In this document: in pieces, positions 6,165 through 9,093 of the stretch
Numbering within the stretch: position 1 is the first letter of the stretch
How the letters are laid out: each line of letters opens with the position of its first letter
Assembly (NCBI GenBank): GCA_000437255.1
Contig: FR899055.1
Location: forward strand, 1 to 9,093
DNA length: 9,093 bases
Reading direction: 5' to 3'
Origin: Ruminococcus sp. CAG:403
Lineage (GTDB): Bacteria > Bacillota > Clostridia > Oscillospirales > Ruminococcaceae
The notes under the pieces: model-generated
The model's input: only the letters and a program-made list of their open reading frames with translations
Told to the model about the DNA's origin: nothing
Databases searched by the model: none
Program-made: the position numbers and the translations under genes

Positions 6165-6496
6165 TCTGATCGCTCCTCATCATCAATTGTCAGAAATACT
6201 GTTTCACCGAAATTCTCCCACGTCACCTCATGTCCTTGCCCGGATTCATCAATTGGTACAATTGTCAAAACCGGGAATGGATCCTGGTGTGGCAGAAACG
6301 AAAACAATGGGTTGCCGTAAATCAACGGTTCACCATAGACAATCGGGCTTCCCTGCGCATCGTATAGAGTGCAGGTGAACCGATCGCTTTTTTTATTATA
6401 CTGCCATTCCAAGCTGAACTTTTTCCCACCCAAAACAATCTGGAATTGATAGGGGATTTTGTCTTTTTCCACAATAATCTTACTGCGCAATGCCAT
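6161..6496 (-). CDS. Baseplate plug protein, Pam3 gp18-like (DUF6983-like)
   Basis: This 111-residue beta-rich protein resembles the plug protein described for the minimal baseplate of cyanophage Pam3 (gp18). Recognised segments are IPYQFQIVLGGKKFSLEWQY (14-33), then FTCTLYDAQGSPIVYGEPL (40-58) and a C-terminal strand ending VFLTIDDEE (100-108). The family pattern is a paired LxGxxYxLxxxWN-type strand, a D-x-G-x-P turn and a G-x-P/GxxL segment. It lies 5 bases after the LysM gene and overlaps the hub gene by 4 bases, the expected place. The start is uncertain. The ATG at 6496 has the AGGAGG only one base upstream. A TTG codon at 6490 (third codon of this frame) is spaced 7 bases from it, which would give 109 residues. 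I list the ATG as the conventional call. Confidence 0.78.
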   Translation of the reverse strand: MALRSKIIVEKDKIPYQFQIVLGGKKFSLEWQYNKKSDRFTCTLYDAQGSPIVYGEPLIYGNPLFSFLPHQDPFPVLTIVPIDESGQGHEVTWENFGETVFLTIDDEERSE

Positions 6497-6497
6497 C

Positions 6498-6503
6498 CCT
6501 CCT
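6498..6503 (-). promoter_or_regulatory. Shine-Dalgarno site of the plug gene, too close to the ATG
   Basis: The minus strand reads TAGGAGGG immediately before the ATG at 6496, leaving one base between AGGAGG and ATG. The site also contains the LysM gene stop TAG (6504-6502). The spacing is optimal (7 bases) for the in-frame TTG at 6490. Either TTG is the true start or the ATG is used by reinitiation after the overlapping stop. Confidence 0.7.
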
Positions 6504-7113
6504 ATGGAATCCGAATTTGAATGCCGGGAATCAGAATTCGGCCGCCGTTGGAAGAAACATGCCCAGATTCTCTTGCCGCCTGCTCAATCGAATCGCTGTT
6601 TGCAGCATACAGGTCTGCGTATTTGCTATCGGTACCGTAATACAGCATTGCCAAACTGTATAAGGTATCCCCACTGTGAATTGTGTGATAGACTGTATGT
6701 GCATCCTTCTGAATTTGCTGTAGTCCAGATTTTACAGTTTTCCCGGCCGCAGCATCTCGATACGCACTTTTTGCAATCCGGATTTCCCGAATATTCATTG
6801 TGAACTGAATTCCACCGCTAAGATCTACAGCGCGGGATGTTTGAAACGATTCAATGACTGCGTTCGACAAAATTTCTTTTCCGATATATTTCACATAGCA
6901 GCCTTGTTTTTGCAGCAATTCCAATGCCGTTTTTACTGTTTCCGCATCCGTTCCAACCAATTTCCCTGACAAACTGATTTCCAGCGGCTCTTGTTTAACG
7001 TGATCGGTCAGCACGGTCCCGTCTTCTACTGGATGATCGGATATTGAAACAGACCGGCTCATTTTTTCGCCGTCTTCATCCAGAAATAAATAATATTGAT
7101 TGATGTATGCCAC
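6502..7113 (-). CDS. LysM tail/baseplate protein with Dit-like N-terminus
   Basis: This 203-residue protein follows the tape measure gene, where myophages encode the tail-tube/hub connector (gp53- or gpX-like, XkdP-like). The C-terminal region (about 140-200) is a LysM domain: VYHTIHSGDTLYSLAMLYYG (141-160), then YADLYAANSDSI (165-176) and ILIPGIQIRIP (193-203). The N-terminal region (about 18-115) has VSISDHPVEDGTVLTDHV (22-39) and EPLEISLSGKLVG (42-54), the pattern of Dit-like myophage tail proteins. LysM normally binds peptidoglycan; within baseplates it is commonly structural, so a wall-binding role is not certain. The start is GTG at 7113, supported by AAGGTGG 6 bases upstream; the SD overlaps the tape measure stop TAA. 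The next gene begins 5 bases downstream. Confidence 0.87.
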   Translation of the reverse strand: MAYINQYYLFLDEDGEKMSRSVSISDHPVEDGTVLTDHVKQEPLEISLSGKLVGTDAETVKTALELLQKQGCYVKYIGKEILSNAVIESFQTSRAVDLSGGIQFTMNIREIRIAKSAYRDAAAGKTVKSGLQQIQKDAHTVYHTIHSGDTLYSLAMLYYGTDSKYADLYAANSDSIEQAARESGHVSSNGGRILIPGIQIRIP

Positions 7114-7119
7114 GTTCCA

Positions 7120-7126
7120 CCACCTT
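7120..7126 (-). promoter_or_regulatory. Shine-Dalgarno site of the GTG-started LysM gene
   Basis: The minus strand reads TAAGGTGG, the TAA being the tape measure stop codon. The AAGGTGG is 6 bases from the GTG at 7113. It supports the non-ATG start and coupling of the two genes. Confidence 0.7.
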
Positions 7127-9093
7127 AAATCTGATATACAGGCGGATAGGCACGAATGATTTTAGAAAACGCATCATCTACCGCACCTTGCACCCATTGC
7201 TTTACCTTTTTCTGATTGGCATCGGTTGTTCCACCGGATAAATACAACGAAAATTGCGGTGCATAGGAAACCATATTGCTATAATTCCGCATGGATGTGC
7301 CTTCCATTGTATACCCGCCAGAAAAATCTGCGTAATCTGAAACAGCCCGTACAATTTTTTCGGTCTCCTGCGCTGGAAATACCGTGCTGCCTTGCATGCC
7401 AACAATCAACTCTGGTCCTTCTTCGCCGGCAAGGAATACGTTTGCGGCATCGGTTGTACCAGACGCATTGGCTTGTACTGCAACAGATCCGCTCACACCG
7501 CTTTCTCCAAACGATAGACTAGCACTGTTGAAAACGGATTGGACTGCATTTACAACGCTTTGCGCGGCGGACCGTGCAGAACCAACGTTGTTTAAAATTT
7601 CGCTGATATATCCTTCCATTGTTGCATTGGCTGAACTTTGCGCTTCTGGTCGTAGATTCAGTGCTGCAACATCTTGCCGCATTGATCCAATTGTATCATC
7701 CATCGCTTCGTCCAGCCCGGTCTGCCATTCCGCAGTGAGTTCTGCGGCTTGTTGCTGTGCGCTGTCTACTTCTCCGATGGTGTTTGCCAATTGAACGACA
7801 GCTTCATCGTTCCCGGATTGCAGATTATACACAATACTAGATGCAAGCCCTGCTGCCTCTTCTGTGCCAGATTGGGCATATGTCATCAATGCATCATAAT
7901 TTTCTTGCGTAATGCCAAGGCTCTCTGCTGATGTGCTTTTTAACACTTCAAGATTCGAATTGTAAGCGTTCCAGAATTCCAGTTGAGAGTTCATTGCTGC
8001 TTGCGCCGCTGAAACAGTGGATTCTGCATCTGCTTGTGCGGTGTCAAATAGCCCAAATTGCCCGGAGAAACTCTCATAAGCAGCCTCATACGCCTCATCA
8101 TAAGCAGCGCTCAGTTCATACAGATCATCGCCATACTTCGCCAGGATTGCTTGTGCTTCTGCCATACCCTCTGCTTGTGCATCCATTGCATCTGTTGAGC
8201 CAGTAGTTGCGTCTGTCAGCAGGTCTGTAGCATCTGCCCCATTTTGAAGTTCTTTCACCATGGAGCTATACAAATCTCCTGTATCATCAATAGTATTGCA
8301 ATAATCTTTTAATGCCGAATCTGCACTTTTTAGCTCCGCCTCTGCTTGATCAACGATACTCTGCTGTGCACTGATTTTCTGCGATAACCGTTCTTCATAT
8401 CCTGCATCCCAATTTTCATCAGATACGCTTTCACGATACTTATCAATATTTTCATATGCAGCTTTCAAGCTGTATAAGTCTGCTTTTGCATTTTCTAATA
8501 CATCGTATGCATCTGAATAGCTATCCTGAAACTTAAAATCACTGATTGCAGTGATTGCGTCTTGATACCGTGCATCATTTGCAGCAGCAATGATTTGCTT
8601 TTTTAGGACTTCTGGATCAAATCCTGTTAGCTCTCCGGTGTCGTAATTGACCTCAATGTTGCATTGGAACGTATCGTTTAGGTAATCTGCATAGGATTGC
8701 ATCACGTCCAAATCTGAATTTGTTTTTTCTGATTTGTCTTTTAGCGCCTCTAGCATGGAAACCGCACGGAAGCCATTAACCTGCATAGAATCAATTTCTT
8801 CTGCGGCGTTTTTATGTTCTTCCGTGAATGATGCAAGTGATTCGGAAGCATCATCTAATTTTTCTTGAAGTTGGGCAATGTAGCCTCCGCCTTTTTCATA
8901 CTGCTTATTCAGCTTGTCCAAATCCGCTTGCAGGCTTTGGACGGTTGCGGAGTTGTCACCGTACTCTTTTTTTGCTTTTATCAGAGCGGAACGAGTGAGC
9001 TCTATTTCGCTCTGGCATTCTTCCATTGTTCCGTTGTAGTCCTCAATTTCATCTGTAGCGTTTGCAAATCCAGATGCAATTCCAACCAATCCT
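7125..9093 (-). CDS. Phage tape measure protein, C-terminal part (partial)
   Basis: At least 655 residues are present and the frame runs off the right edge, so the N-terminus is missing. The protein sets tail length by stretching along the inside of the tail tube. Numbering from the TTG at 9089, residues 10-105 are a long coiled coil (EIELTRSALIKAKKEYGDNS; AQLQEKLDDASESLASF). Further helical segments lie at 160-275 and 300-340. FGLFDTAQADAE (345-356), then LEFWNAYNSNLEVL (370-383), is a module seen in many Firmicute tape measure proteins. The C-terminus has the signature FLAGEEGPELIVGMQGSTVFP (552-572, two parts shown joined by family knowledge), followed by a QFSLYLSGGT strand. Composition is rich in A, D, S and Q. 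No lytic transglycosylase or peptidase domain is visible in this part. The TTG at 9089 is internal: the frame stays open before it. Confidence 0.93.
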   Translation of the reverse strand, partial: GLVGIASGFANATDEIEDYNGTMEECQSEIELTRSALIKAKKEYGDNSATVQSLQADLDKLNKQYEKGGGYIAQLQEKLDDASESLASFTEEHKNAAEEIDSMQVNGFRAVSMLEALKDKSEKTNSDLDVMQSYADYLNDTFQCNIEVNYDTGELTGFDPEVLKKQIIAAANDARYQDAITAISDFKFQDSYSDAYDVLENAKADLYSLKAAYENIDKYRESVSDENWDAGYEERLSQKISAQQSIVDQAEAELKSADSALKDYCNTIDDTGDLYSSMVKELQNGADATDLLTDATTGSTDAMDAQAEGMAEAQAILAKYGDDLYELSAAYDEAYEAAYESFSGQFGLFDTAQADAESTVSAAQAAMNSQLEFWNAYNSNLEVLKSTSAESLGITQENYDALMTYAQSGTEEAAGLASSIVYNLQSGNDEAVVQLANTIGEVDSAQQQAAELTAEWQTGLDEAMDDTIGSMRQDVAALNLRPEAQSSANATMEGYISEILNNVGSARSAAQSVVNAVQSVFNSASLSFGESGVSGSVAVQANASGTTDAANVFLAGEEGPELIVGMQGSTVFPAQETEKIVRAVSDYADFSGGYTMEGTSMRNYSNMVSYAPQFSLYLSGGTTDANQKKVKQWVQGAVDDAFSKIIRAYPPVYQI

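Noticed and set aside
7384..7794. Plus-strand open frame of 136 codons rich in Ala, Ser and Cys
   Set aside because: It is an antisense shadow of the alanine- and serine-rich tape measure gene.
9087..9093. TTG at 9089 as the start of the tape measure gene
   Set aside because: The frame stays open to the window edge, there is no ribosome site, and the sequence is typical of the interior of a tape measure protein.
1..9093. CRISPR array, tRNA, insertion sequence or attachment site
   Set aside because: No spaced direct repeats, cloverleaf, transposase or terminal inverted repeats were seen. The window is almost fully covered by tail and lysis genes.

Overview
The window is a stretch of a contractile-tailed (myovirus-like) phage or prophage genome. 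All ten genes lie on the minus strand and are read from right to left. The order is: tape measure protein (its 5' part lies beyond the right edge), LysM tail/baseplate protein, baseplate plug, baseplate hub, gp138-type spike, gp25/W-like wedge protein, baseplate J protein, gpI/DUF2612-like connector, a small LRR-containing tail protein, a beta-helix tail fibre, a holin, and the first eight codons of what is probably the endolysin. This is the classical late-gene order: tail core, baseplate, fibres, lysis.

The Shine-Dalgarno sequences (AAGGAGG type), the holin_4-type holin, the BspA-type LRR and the intermediate base composition point to a Clostridia-class Firmicute host, most likely a gut Ruminococcaceae/Oscillospiraceae/Lachnospiraceae member. 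That assignment is inference from family flavour. No host chromosomal gene, integrase or attachment site is visible, so prophage, free phage and R-type tailocin cannot be told apart from this window alone.

Region by region: 7125-9093 holds the tape measure C-terminal part, rich in coiled coil. 4446-7113 encodes the central baseplate: a Dit-like/LysM protein, a Pam3 gp18-like plug, a gp27-like hub, a short gp138-like spike and a gp25 homologue. 2580-4423 encodes the baseplate periphery (J and I equivalents). 467-2569 encodes two probable host-recognition proteins of different fold. 1-447 starts the lysis cassette.

Genes are packed with 4-base overlaps (ATGA or GTGA) or gaps of 5-22 bases. Most Shine-Dalgarno sites lie in, or overlap, the stop codon of the preceding gene. 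I see no promoter, no convincing terminator, no RNA gene, no CRISPR and no mobile element. The window reads as one segment of a long late transcript with strong translational coupling. No stretch over 300 bases lacks a gene.

The points most worth a second look are the BspA-type LRR domain on a phage tail protein, an 18-residue tandem repeat at the end of an unusually short spike, and a conflict between start codon and Shine-Dalgarno spacing in the plug gene.
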